Shown here in pieces: positions 26,748 through 36,613 of a stretch of DNA of 64,000 bases (positions are counted from its first letter, which is position 1; every line of letters starts with the position of its first letter). The position numbers and the translations under genes were made by a program. The stretch lies in NCBI RefSeq assembly GCF_000478605.2, contig NZ_ASHX02000001.1, positions 2,705,895 to 2,769,894 of the forward strand. Direction: 5' to 3'. The notes below the pieces were generated by a model. It did not search any database. It saw nothing but the letters and a program-made list of their open reading frames with translations, and had not been told where the DNA came from. This DNA is from Streptomyces thermolilacinus SPC6. GTDB taxonomy: Bacteria > Actinomycetota > Actinomycetes > Streptomycetales > Streptomycetaceae.

Positions 26748-27188
26748 ACGAGGTGAACCTCCGAAGTGGGGGATGGGACCGAGCCGGCGGCACGAGGCGT
26801 ACCGGGCTTCGGTCATCCTTGGTACCGGCTTCTCCCGGCATGTCCCAAACGCCGTTTCTACGACATACGGTCGTAGTGCCCGCTGTGTGACGCGGACACT
26901 TGACGCCCTCGGCGATTTCGCCATCAGCCTTGGGATATGCACTCAAAAGGGACATTCGCTCCGCATCTCCAAGGCGGACAGCCCCTGCCGCCCCATGACG
27001 GCCCCCACGCCACCCCTCCGGCACGCCGCCCACCCCACGCCACCACCCCCGGCGCGGCCCGGACGGGAGATCGATTGAGGCAACCGTGCACTATTCCGTC
27101 TAGTACATCCGAATTGCCCTGTGCGCATCGTCACGAGGAAGGGCCCCGCCTTCTTCCTGAGCGGCCTTCGCTCCGGGACCCTTTCGCC
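26748..27188. other. 441-bp divergent intergenic region between M23 peptidase and dacB genes
   Basis: It is less GC-rich than the coding surroundings and holds the promoters of both genes. A perfect inverted repeat sits at 26858-26876 (listed separately). No supported ORF is present. A long leader seems likely for the M23 gene. Confidence 0.5.
26858..26876. promoter_or_regulatory. Inverted repeat CTACGAC-N5-GTCGTAG
   Basis: Perfect 7-bp arms with a 5-nt spacer lie 111 bp upstream of the M23 peptidase start and about 310 bp upstream of dacB. The size and symmetry fit a dimeric regulator site; the protein is unknown. Confidence 0.45.
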
Positions 27189-28811
27189 ATGAGACCCGTG
27201 ACGCGCACCACGCAGACACGCAAGCCGGCACGTACGTCCCTGACCACCCGCGCCACCGCGCTCGGCCTCGCCGCGCTCCTCGCCTGGACCGTCCAGGGGG
27301 CGACCGCGCCCGCGGGCGCCGGTCCGTCCGACACCGGCCTCAAGGGCGCCATCGACGAGATCCTCACCGACCCCCGCCTCGACGGGGGTGCCGCCGGGGT
27401 CGTCGTCGCCGACGCCGAGACCGGTACGACCCTGTACCAGCGGAACAGCGGCGACCGCCTGATGCCCGCCTCCAACACCAAGATCCCCACCTCGGTGGCG
27501 GCCATGGCCCTCCTCGGCCCCGACCACCACTTCCGCACGGAGGTGCTGGCCACCGGCCGCCAGTACGCCGGAACCCTCCACGGCGACCTCTACCTGCGCG
27601 GCACCGGCGACCCCACCACCCTCGCCACCGACTACGACCGGCTCGCCGCGCGTGTCGCCGCATCCGGCATCCGACGGGTCACCGGCCGCCTCGTCGCCGA
27701 CGACACCCGCTTCGACGGCAACCGGCTGGGCCGCTCCTGGGCGGCGGACGACGAGTCCTCGTACTACTCCGCGCAGATCTCCGCGCTCACGCTCGCCCCG
27801 GACACGGACTACGACTCCGGCACCGTCATCGTCGAGGCCGCCGCCACCAGCGCGGGCCGGCACCCCGCCGTCACGCTCACCCCGCGCACCGACTACGTCC
27901 GCGTCGACAACCGCGCCACCACCGTCGGCAGCGGCCGCCCCGACACGCTCACCATCGAGCGCGCCCACGGCACCAACACCCTCGTCATCAGCGGCGAGAT
28001 CCCGGTGGGGGCCTCCCCCACCAAGGAGTGGATCACCGTGGACGAGCCGACCGGGTACGCGACCGCCGTCTTCGCGGACGCGCTGGCCGCCCACGGCGTA
28101 CGCGTCGACGGCCCCACCCGGCTCGGCCTCGCCACGCCCGCGTCGGCCAAGCCGGTGGCGGTCCACCGCTCCATGCCGCTCAAGCAGCTCATGCACCCGT
28201 TCATGAAGCTCTCCAACAACATGCACGCGGAGGCCCTCACCAAGGCCGTCGGATACGAGACGTCCGGCAGCGGCAGCTGGAGCGCGGGCCTCGCCGCCAT
28301 CGACGCGTACCTGGCGAAGGAGGGCGTGGACACCTCCGTACTGCGCCAGGTGGACGGCTCCGGCCTGTCCAGGATGAACCTGTACCCGGCCGGGCAGCTG
28401 GCCGGGCTGCTCCTCGCCGTACGCGACGCACCCTGGTACGCCGACTGGTACGCGTCCCTGCCGGTGGCCTGCGACCCGGACCGCGCCGTCGGCGGCACGC
28501 TGCGGCGCCGGATGTGCGACACCCCGGCGGCGCTGAACGCCCGCGGCAAGACCGGCACCCTGACTGGCGCGTCCGCGCTGTCCGGATACGTCAGGGACGC
28601 GGCCGGTCGCCAACTGGTCTACAGCGTGGTCCTCAACAACCACCTGGCGTCCTCGGTGAAGGACATCGAGGACGCGATCGTGGTCACCCTCGCCTCCTCG
28701 GACACGGCGGCGGGCGAGATCGCCAAGGCGGACCTCCGGCCTGAGCGGCGTGTGAACGACTCGTCGGACGCCCTGGAGTGCACCTGGCAGAAGCCCAGGG
28801 CCCGCTGCTGA
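27189..28811 (+). CDS. dacB: D-alanyl-D-alanine carboxypeptidase/endopeptidase (PBP4 type, family S13)
   Basis: This penicillin-binding protein trims peptidoglycan stem peptides outside the membrane. In 540 residues it has a signal peptide (about 18-45, ATALGLAALLAWTVQGATAPAG) and the three active-site motifs: SxxK as PASNTKIPT, SxN as KLSNNMHAEAL and KTG as RGKTGTLTG, with the S13 inserted domain between the first two. ATG 27189 is the start nearest the signal peptide. It is divergent from the M23 peptidase and ends at a strong terminator shared with clpC. Confidence 0.93.
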   Translation: MRPVTRTTQTRKPARTSLTTRATALGLAALLAWTVQGATAPAGAGPSDTGLKGAIDEILTDPRLDGGAAGVVVADAETGTTLYQRNSGDRLMPASNTKIPTSVAAMALLGPDHHFRTEVLATGRQYAGTLHGDLYLRGTGDPTTLATDYDRLAARVAASGIRRVTGRLVADDTRFDGNRLGRSWAADDESSYYSAQISALTLAPDTDYDSGTVIVEAAATSAGRHPAVTLTPRTDYVRVDNRATTVGSGRPDTLTIERAHGTNTLVISGEIPVGASPTKEWITVDEPTGYATAVFADALAAHGVRVDGPTRLGLATPASAKPVAVHRSMPLKQLMHPFMKLSNNMHAEALTKAVGYETSGSGSWSAGLAAIDAYLAKEGVDTSVLRQVDGSGLSRMNLYPAGQLAGLLLAVRDAPWYADWYASLPVACDPDRAVGGTLRRRMCDTPAALNARGKTGTLTGASALSGYVRDAAGRQLVYSVVLNNHLASSVKDIEDAIVVTLASSDTAAGEIAKADLRPERRVNDSSDALECTWQKPRARC

Positions 28812-28835
28812 GCCTGGCGGCCTCCGGGCATGCGA

Positions 28836-28882
28836 AAGGGGCCCGCCCCGGACCGTGGATCACGGTCCGGGGCGGGCCCCTT
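28836..28882. terminator. Strong bidirectional terminator between dacB and clpC
   Basis: A perfect 22-bp stem (AAGGGGCCCGCCCCGGACCG at its base side) with a 3-nt loop lies between the two convergent genes. The A/T-bearing ends give short tails in both directions. Confidence 0.85.
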
Positions 28883-28920
28883 CAGGCATCAGCCCCCGGC
28901 TGTCGGCCGTCCGACTGGGG

Positions 28921-31446
<2,526 letters not shown>

Positions 31447-31876
31447 CGTTAATCGCTCCTCAGAGCGGTCAGGCAGTAAGGGGTCGGTCCCCTCCCTGTC
31501 CTTCCGCAGCTTAGTCCCGCAAGCGGGGACCGCTCATTCCAACTGCCGACACCCGTCGATGGCCTCCTGACCCCGAACGCCGACAAATGCTCCAACCCGA
31601 TGGTGCGAGACGATGTTCCCGCAGGCCAGGCAGATACCCGTACCAGCAGTACGCCGATGGCGAACGTGAGACGTCCGCGACCGCGTGTCGCCCCTCCCCA
31701 CTAGGAATGTCTTACCCGCAAGCACCGACAGTCCATGCGGCGCACCCCCGGGGCCTCAGCTACGGGCGAACATCCTTGTGTGGCGGATCGCCGCCACACA
31801 CCCCCGGATCGCGCACACACCGCGATCATCCTCCCACCGTGCGTAACTTTCGGCGGTCGCCCGAAGTTCCCCCGAC
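31447..31876. other. 430-bp divergent control region of clpC and the gene at 31877
   Basis: On the clpC strand a TAAGCT hexamer (plus-strand about 31512-31517) could be its -10, and a near-palindromic GTCCCCGCTTGCGGGAC lies just upstream in the -35/-10 spacer, a possible operator. Toward the other gene there are three hairpins (31777-31868). The region is less GC-rich than its neighbours. I see no gene that I can support. Confidence 0.45.
31777..31868. promoter_or_regulatory. Three consecutive inverted repeats before the gene at 31877
   Basis: Hairpin 1, 31777-31800: TGTGTGGCGG/CCGCCACACA, loop ATCG. Hairpin 2, 31807-31827: GATCGCG/CGCGATC, 7-nt loop. Hairpin 3, 31845-31868: AACTTTCGG/CCGAAGTT, imperfect. 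The last ends 8 nt before the ATG and could hide or replace the ribosome site. Confidence 0.45.
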
Positions 31877-32500
31877 ATGGCCGCCACCGTCCCCGTTCCC
31901 CTCCCCGCTCCCCGTCCGCCGCTCGGCGGGCACCGTACGCGTTCGGGGTGGGCGTCCGTCGCGCGCTGGTACGAGGACCGGCTGGGCTGGGCCACCGCCG
32001 GGGGACCTCCGGCCCGGCTGCTGACCGGGCTGCGCTTCGACGTCCTGGACCTGCCGGCCGCCGCCGGGCTCGCCGTGCTGCGACGGGTGCCGGGCGAGTG
32101 GCCGGTCGCGGTCGCGGGGCGGCGGATGCGCGTCCTGGTCGCCGCGGGGAGCGCCGAGGAGCTTCCCGGTCTCCTCGACTGGCTGGAGTGGGGCGGGATC
32201 GCCCTGGACCTGGCCGCGTGGGGAGCGGGCGGGCGGATGGCCGCCCCCACTCCCCCGGGCTGGGACGCGCCGGGCGTTCCCGGCGCCCCGGTGTGGCTGC
32301 GGCCGCCCGAGCCGGGGCGCGAGGTGGAGTCCACGCTCGCGGGGCTTCCCGGGGTCGGCGTCGCGGGGTCCGCGGCACCTTCGGGCGGCTCCGGGCTGGT
32401 GCGGCTCGTCGCCGTGGCCGCGGCGGAATGCCACCGGGCCCGGCTGCTGGCCGCCGACCGCGCTCGCGCCACGAGCGGCCCGGGCGTGGCCGGGCGGTGA
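31877..32500 (+). CDS. Hypothetical protein, similar to actinobacterial primase/polymerase N-domain-like proteins
   Basis: This 207-residue cytoplasmic protein has no signal peptide or transmembrane segment. Its sequence (GWASVARWYEDRLGWATAGG ... GLRFDVLDLPAAAGLAVLRR ... RVLVAAGSAEELPGLLDWLEWGG) resembles the family annotated in Streptomyces as bifunctional DNA primase/polymerase N-terminal domain proteins, but I cannot identify catalytic acidic residues, so it may have another role. The C-terminal third is Gly/Ala-rich with weaker conservation. It is convergent with lsr2. Codon use is like its neighbours. Confidence 0.7.
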   Translation: MAATVPVPLPAPRPPLGGHRTRSGWASVARWYEDRLGWATAGGPPARLLTGLRFDVLDLPAAAGLAVLRRVPGEWPVAVAGRRMRVLVAAGSAEELPGLLDWLEWGGIALDLAAWGAGGRMAAPTPPGWDAPGVPGAPVWLRPPEPGREVESTLAGLPGVGVAGSAAPSGGSGLVRLVAVAAAECHRARLLAADRARATSGPGVAGR

Positions 32501-32708
32501 CGGCGCGTGCCCGTGCGGGGGGGTGCGTGGCGTCCCGTACGGCCTGATCGCCCTGGGGCGGTAGGGCCTTGTGCGGCGCGGTACGGCTGCCGTCGGCGGC
32601 CTGGGGCCCGTCCCGGTCGCGGGCCGGTCGTCCGGTGCGTCCGGCCCGCCTTCCGAGCCTGGTGCGGTCCGCCGGTGCCGGCTTCGCCGCGGGTCAGGAG
32701 GCCGTGGC

Positions 32709-33044
32709 TCAGCGGTTGGCGTCCTCGTACGCCTGCCGCACCTCGGCCGGCACGCGGCCGCGGTCGTTCACCGGGTAGCCGTTCTCCTTGGCCCACGCGC
32801 GGATCTTCGCGGTGTCCGGGCTGCCGCTCGCGGAGGCGCGGCCCTTGCCACGGCCGCCCGCGGTACGGCCACCGGTGCGTCGGCCGCTCTTCGTGTACGG
32901 CTCGAGCAGGGAACGCAGCTTGTCCGCGTTGGCGGTGGTGAGGTCGATCTCGTAGGTCTTGCCGTCCAGAGCGAACGTCACCGTCTCGTCCGCCTCGCCG
33001 CCGTCGAGGTCGTCGACAAGAAGGACCTGAACCTTCTGCGCCAC
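32709..33044 (-). CDS. lsr2: Nucleoid-associated protein Lsr2
   Basis: Lsr2 is the actinobacterial H-NS analogue. It bridges AT-rich DNA and silences foreign and specialised-metabolism genes (established in Streptomyces and Mycobacterium). The 111-residue protein has the N-terminal dimerisation domain (QKVQVLLVDDLDGGEADETV ... YEIDLTTANADKLRSLLEPY), a Gly/Arg-rich linker (SGRRTGGRTAGGRGKGRA) and the C-terminal DNA-binding helices with the AT-hook-like loop (NGYPVNDRGRVPAEVRQAYE). GTG 33044 is preceded by AAAGGA 6 nt upstream. The relatively AT-rich sequence upstream (33045-33180) would suit autoregulation. Confidence 0.96.
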   Translation of the reverse strand: MAQKVQVLLVDDLDGGEADETVTFALDGKTYEIDLTTANADKLRSLLEPYTKSGRRTGGRTAGGRGKGRASASGSPDTAKIRAWAKENGYPVNDRGRVPAEVRQAYEDANR

Positions 33045-33188
33045 CGGATTTCCTTTCATCGAAAATGCAGTACGCGGAAAGGAAACCGCTTTTCCCTGAA
33101 AAACACAAACCCTCGGGACGGGTTCAGAACCGCGAGAACACGGGAAACATACGCGATTCGGACATAGGGATCGCGAGCGCGGGGTCGG

Positions 33189-33836
33189 TCACAGGTGCAG
33201 AAGCATGCGGCTGTTGCCCAAGGTGTTCGGCTTCACCCGTTCGAGACCGAGGAACTCGGCGACGCCCTCGTCATAGGAACGCAGGAGCTCGCTGTAGACA
33301 TCTCCGTCGACCGGCGTCTCGCCGATCTCCACGAAGCCGTGCTTGGCGAAGAAGTCGACTTCGAAGGTGAGGCAGAATACCCGTCGCACCCCGAGCCAGC
33401 GGGCGGTGTGCAGCAACTTGTCCAGCACCTGATGGCCGACGCCGGCGCCCTTGAAGTCGGGATCGACGGCGAGAGTGCGGACTTCGGCGAGATCTTCCCA
33501 CATCACATGGAGTGCGCCGCAACCCACTACGGTGGCGTCCTCGTCGCGTTCGGCGACCCAGAACTCCTGGATGTCCTCGTAAAGCGTCACGGGCGCTTTG
33601 TCGAGGAGGATGCCGCGGGCGACGTACGGATCGACGAGGCGGCGCACGGCCGGTACGTCACCGGTCCGCGCGCGGCGGATGGTGACGGCTTTCGCCCGGG
33701 TATTCCCCGGGGGCGGGGTGGCGGGCGGCGTCGAGGCGGCGGGGGCCTCGGCCGCGGCGGGGGCGGCAGGGGGTGCGGGCGTCTCGCCTGAGGCGGAGCC
33801 GGGCCCGGGGGCCGGGGCGGATGACGTGGACGACAT
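33189..33836 (-). CDS. argA: Amino-acid N-acetyltransferase, ArgA (short NAGS) type
   Basis: This 215-residue GNAT protein has a Pro/Ala/Ser-rich N-terminal tail (about 1-47) and the acetyltransferase domain: VTIRRARTGDVPAVRRLVDPYV, acetyl-CoA loop VDPDFKGAGVGHQVLDKLL, and RVFCLTFEVDFFAKHGFVEI. This matches the short N-acetylglutamate synthases of actinobacteria, which start arginine synthesis by acetylating glutamate. ATG 33836 lies 8 nt after TAGCGT. The gene follows the BlaI-type regulator by 11 nt on the same strand, so both may share an mRNA. The precise substrate is inferred by family. Confidence 0.85.
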   Translation of the reverse strand: MSSTSSAPAPGPGSASGETPAPPAAPAAAEAPAASTPPATPPPGNTRAKAVTIRRARTGDVPAVRRLVDPYVARGILLDKAPVTLYEDIQEFWVAERDEDATVVGCGALHVMWEDLAEVRTLAVDPDFKGAGVGHQVLDKLLHTARWLGVRRVFCLTFEVDFFAKHGFVEIGETPVDGDVYSELLRSYDEGVAEFLGLERVKPNTLGNSRMLLHL

Positions 33837-33847
33837 GGCTCGGAACG

Positions 33848-34642
33848 CTATCGCTCCGCGCCGCCCTCGCGCGCGGGGCCGCCGTGGGGGCGGGCGCGGC
33901 CGCCGGAGTCGGCGGAGCCGGACTCGGGGGGCGCGGCGGGTTCTGCGGAGCTGGGCTCTGCGGGTTCTGCGGGTTCCGCGGACCGGGCCGACTCGGCGGA
34001 CCTGGCGGACCCGGTGGGCCTCTCGGGCGGGAATCCTTCGGCCGGGCTTTCCACGGGGCGTTCGGTGTCGCTTTGCGGGACGGCCGACGGTCCGGAGCCC
34101 ATGGAGTGGCCTTGGCCCTTGCCTCGCCCTCCGCTTTCGTCCGCGCGCGGAGCGCCGTCGTCCGGAGCAGTGCCTTCCGGCGGCGCATTCGGGGCTTCTC
34201 CCGGCGTGAACGCGGGGCCTTTTCCGGGAGTTTCACGTTCTGGCCGTACGGCGTCTTCCGGCCCTTCGGCTGTTTCCGGGGTGTCCCGCTGGACGATGCG
34301 GATCGCGTCGTTGAGCGCTTCCCGCTGCCCGGGCGACATCATGCCGAAGAACGCGACGAGTGCGGCGGCCGGGTTGTCGCTCTGCGACCACGCTTCGTTC
34401 ATCAGTGCGGCCGAGTAGGCGGCGCGCGTGGAGACGGCCGTATATCGATAGGCCCGGCCGGCGACTTCCCGCCGTACCCAGCCCTTCTGGTGGAGATTGT
34501 CCAGCACGGTCATGACCGTGGTGTAGGCGATGGACCGTTCCCGCTGGAGATCCTCCAGGACTTCCCGGACGGTGACCGGACGGTTCCATTGCCAGACGCG
34601 CGTCATCACGGCGTCCTCAAGCTCTCCCAATTGACGGGGCAC
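33848..34642 (-). CDS. BlaI/MecI/CopY-family regulator with long low-complexity C-terminal tail
   Basis: The first ~120 residues form a BlaI-type winged helix (LGELEDAVMTRVWQWNRPVT ... IAYTTVMTVLDNLHQKGWVR) followed by the dimerisation helix. Relatives repress beta-lactamase, copper or respiratory genes. The total is 264 residues, about twice the family norm: residues ~130-264 are a Pro/Glu/Ser/Gly-rich tail with repeats such as SARSAESARSAEPAEPAEP. The start is GTG 34642, 6 nt after TATGGT (plus-strand 34649-34654), which supports a leaderless mRNA. No BlaR-type sensor is adjacent. The acetyltransferase gene follows 11 nt later. Confidence 0.88.
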   Translation of the reverse strand: MPRQLGELEDAVMTRVWQWNRPVTVREVLEDLQRERSIAYTTVMTVLDNLHQKGWVRREVAGRAYRYTAVSTRAAYSAALMNEAWSQSDNPAAALVAFFGMMSPGQREALNDAIRIVQRDTPETAEGPEDAVRPERETPGKGPAFTPGEAPNAPPEGTAPDDGAPRADESGGRGKGQGHSMGSGPSAVPQSDTERPVESPAEGFPPERPTGSARSAESARSAEPAEPAEPSSAEPAAPPESGSADSGGRARPHGGPAREGGAER

Positions 34643-34694
34643 ACGGCCACCATAGTGGGAGTTCCATGAATGAACGGCTATTGACGTAACAAAA

Positions 34695-34727
34695 AGGACG
34701 TACGACGCGAATCACGCCGTACGTCCT
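34695..34727 (-). terminator. Hairpin downstream of the 62-residue membrane protein gene
   Basis: AGGACGTACG and CGTACGTCCT form a 10-bp stem with further partial pairing in the 13-nt loop. It is followed on the minus strand by TTTTTG, a classical intrinsic terminator shape. Confidence 0.75.
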
Positions 34728-34802
34728 CAAAGCGACCGTGGGGTCAGGCTCCGCCGGAGCGATTCACGTGCCACCAGGCCGGTCATGCCTCGCCGGGGCG
34801 GG

Positions 34803-34991
34803 TCACGCCTTGCCGGGCTCCGGGGAGCCGTCGGACTGGCGGGCGGCCTCGGCGCGGGCGAACGCCGCGTCCACGGCCGCGTCCTCCTTGGACTTGTTGG
34901 GGCCGCCCTGGCTCTTGATGATCGTCACCACGACCGCGGTGAAGAAGACGGCCATCACCACGGGCGGAAGGAGCGCGGATACGTAGTCCAT
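34803..34991 (-). CDS. Small single-pass membrane protein
   Basis: This 62-residue protein has one N-terminal transmembrane helix (LLPPVVMAVFFTAVVVTII, residues 7-25) and a charged cytoplasmic tail (GGPNKSKEDAAVDAAFARAE). ATG 34991 is 7 nt after TACGCT (plus-strand 34999-35004), so the mRNA is probably leaderless. Similar small proteins occur at this place in other Streptomyces as far as I recall. The function is unknown. Confidence 0.75.
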   Translation of the reverse strand: MDYVSALLPPVVMAVFFTAVVVTIIKSQGGPNKSKEDAAVDAAFARAEAARQSDGSPEPGKA

Positions 34992-35005
34992 GGCATCCAG
35001 CGTAG

Positions 35006-35692
35006 CTACCCGGCGACCCGTTTCTCCGACGGGGGCGGGGCGGGGCGGCGGCGGGGCGGGAAGACCTCGGACGGCTTGGGCACCGGGCGGCCCGCCGGGG
35101 AGGGGGCGGACGGCTTGGGCGGCTGCGGCCTCCTGGGCTCCTCCGCCCCCTCGCCCGCGCGGCCGCCCTGGAGGACGAGGAGGCGGGTGCGGGAGGCGGC
35201 GGGCGCAGGGATGGCGACGGCGGGCCGGGCGGCCGCCGCGGGGGCCGCGGGAGCCGTGGAGGCGGGGGCGGCGGCCGGGGCCGGTACGTGGCGGCCCGCG
35301 AGGCGGGCTCGCACCGAACGCTCGGCCAGCTCCTCGCAGCGCGCCAGGAGCGCGGCGGCGGCCGGTGCGGTGCGCAGGCTGCGCAGCGCCGCCAGGTCGG
35401 CGGGCCCGGGGTCGTATCCGGCGGTGAGGGCGTCCCGGAGGAGCTCCAGGTAGCCGGGGGCGGCGCCGGGCAGGGCGGCACGGTAGCGGGCCAGGTCGGC
35501 GAGGACGAAGGACCTCATCCTGCCGCTCTCGCGGGCCGCCTCGTCCACGGCCTGGGCGAGGCGCAGACAGTCCCGTACGTCCTCGTCGGCGAGCGGGGTC
35601 GGGTGCAGGGCGTGGCCCAGGGCGCGTCGCAGCACACGCAGTTCGTCTGCGCTGAACGCCAGGCCGCCTCGGGGTCCGTATGGCGTGGGCAT
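35006..35692 (-). CDS. Hypothetical actinomycete protein, helical N-domain and Pro/Ala-rich tail
   Basis: This 228-residue cytoplasmic protein has a helical first part (about 1-130), with patterns such as FSADELRVLRRALGHALHPT and ESGRMRSFVLADLARYRAAL, and a low-complexity Pro/Ala-rich remainder. ATG 35692 lies 7 nt after TATTGT (plus-strand 35700-35705), which gives a leaderless start and supports the gene being real. It ends 14 nt upstream of the small membrane protein gene, so the two could be co-transcribed. I recognise no family. Confidence 0.75.
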   Translation of the reverse strand: MPTPYGPRGGLAFSADELRVLRRALGHALHPTPLADEDVRDCLRLAQAVDEAARESGRMRSFVLADLARYRAALPGAAPGYLELLRDALTAGYDPGPADLAALRSLRTAPAAAALLARCEELAERSVRARLAGRHVPAPAAAPASTAPAAPAAAARPAVAIPAPAASRTRLLVLQGGRAGEGAEEPRRPQPPKPSAPSPAGRPVPKPSEVFPPRRRPAPPPSEKRVAG

Positions 35693-35729
35693 GATTCCGA
35701 CAATACGTGCATATCGGACAAAGTTGGCG

Positions 35730-35772
35730 CAGGAGCGGGGCCGGGCGCGTTCAGCTCCCGGCCCCGCTCCTG
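35730..35772 (-). terminator. Terminator of the NAD/CoA operon
   Basis: A perfect 16-bp stem (CAGGAGCGGGGCCGGG and its complement) with an 11-nt loop lies 32 nt past the coaX stop. It ends the five-gene minus-strand operon. Confidence 0.8.
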
Positions 35773-35803
35773 ACTCCCTCGCCGGCCGCTGCCGGCACGC
35801 CGG

Positions 35804-36610
35804 TCACATGCGGCCGACGTTCCGCTCGTAGACGAGGCGCAGGCCGATCAGGGTCAGCCACGGCTCGTGCTCGTCGATCAGCTTCGCCTCGCCCAGCACC
35901 ATCGGCGCGAGGCCGCCCGTCGCGATGACCGTCACGTCCGACGGGTCGCCGTCCGGGCCGGCCAGCTCCTGCCGCATGCGGTGGACCACCCCGTCCACCT
36001 GGCCCGCGAACCCGTAGACGATGCCCGACTGCATGGCCTCCACGGTGTTCTTGCCGATCACGCTCCGCGGCCGGGTCACCTCGATCTTGCGGAGCTGGGC
36101 GCCCCGCACGCCGAGCGCCTCGACGGAGATCTCGATGCCCGGCGCGATGACCCCGCCGACGTACTCGCCGCGCGCGCTGACCGCGTCGAACGTCGTCGCC
36201 GTGCCGAAGTCCACGACGATCGCCGGGCCGCCGTACAGCTCGACCGCCGCCGCCGAGTTGATGATCCGGTCGGCGCCGACCTCCTTGGGGTGGTCGGTCA
36301 GCACCGGCACGCCGGTCTTGATGCCGGGCTCGACCAGGACGGCGGGCACGTCGCCGTAGTAGCGGCGGGTCACCTCGCGCAGCTCGTGCAGCACGGAGGG
36401 GACCGTGGAACAGATCGCGATGCCCTCGATGCCGTCGCCCAGCTCGTCGCCGAGCAGCGGGTGCATGCCCATCAGGCCCTGGAGGACCACCGCCAGCTCG
36501 TCGGCGGTGCGCCGGGCGTCCGTGGAGATCCGCCAGTGCTCGACGATCTCCTCGCCGTCGAACAGGCCGAGGACGGTGTGGGTGTTGCCGACGTCGATGG
36601 TGAGCAGCAT
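35804..36610 (-). CDS. coaX: Type III pantothenate kinase
   Basis: CoaX phosphorylates pantothenate, the first committed step to CoA. The 268-residue protein shows the ASKHA phosphate loop MLLTIDVGNTHTVLGLF, the pantothenate-binding GADRIINSAAA region, VVDFGTATTFDAVS and the C-terminal VIATGGLAPMV. It is the last gene of the panC-nadB-nadC operon and begins 3 nt after nadC ends. Type III kinases are insensitive to CoA feedback. Streptomyces may also carry the type I enzyme CoaA elsewhere. Confidence 0.96.
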   Translation of the reverse strand: MLLTIDVGNTHTVLGLFDGEEIVEHWRISTDARRTADELAVVLQGLMGMHPLLGDELGDGIEGIAICSTVPSVLHELREVTRRYYGDVPAVLVEPGIKTGVPVLTDHPKEVGADRIINSAAAVELYGGPAIVVDFGTATTFDAVSARGEYVGGVIAPGIEISVEALGVRGAQLRKIEVTRPRSVIGKNTVEAMQSGIVYGFAGQVDGVVHRMRQELAGPDGDPSDVTVIATGGLAPMVLGEAKLIDEHEPWLTLIGLRLVYERNVGRM

Positions 36611-36613
36611 CGG

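Noticed and set aside
27079..27102. GGCAACC and CGTCTA upstream of dacB as a SigE promoter
   Set aside because: The spacing between the elements is about 11 nt, too short for the usual ~16 nt.
31510..31530. ClgR-type operator before clpC
   Set aside because: The CGCTTGCG core does not fit the published spacing of the ClgR motif as I remember it; it is left as an unnamed near-palindrome.
31534..31725. 63-residue minus-strand frame upstream of clpC (GICLACGNIVSHH)
   Set aside because: Third-position GC is weak, it lies in the clpC control region and has no clear ribosome site; I could not support it as a gene.
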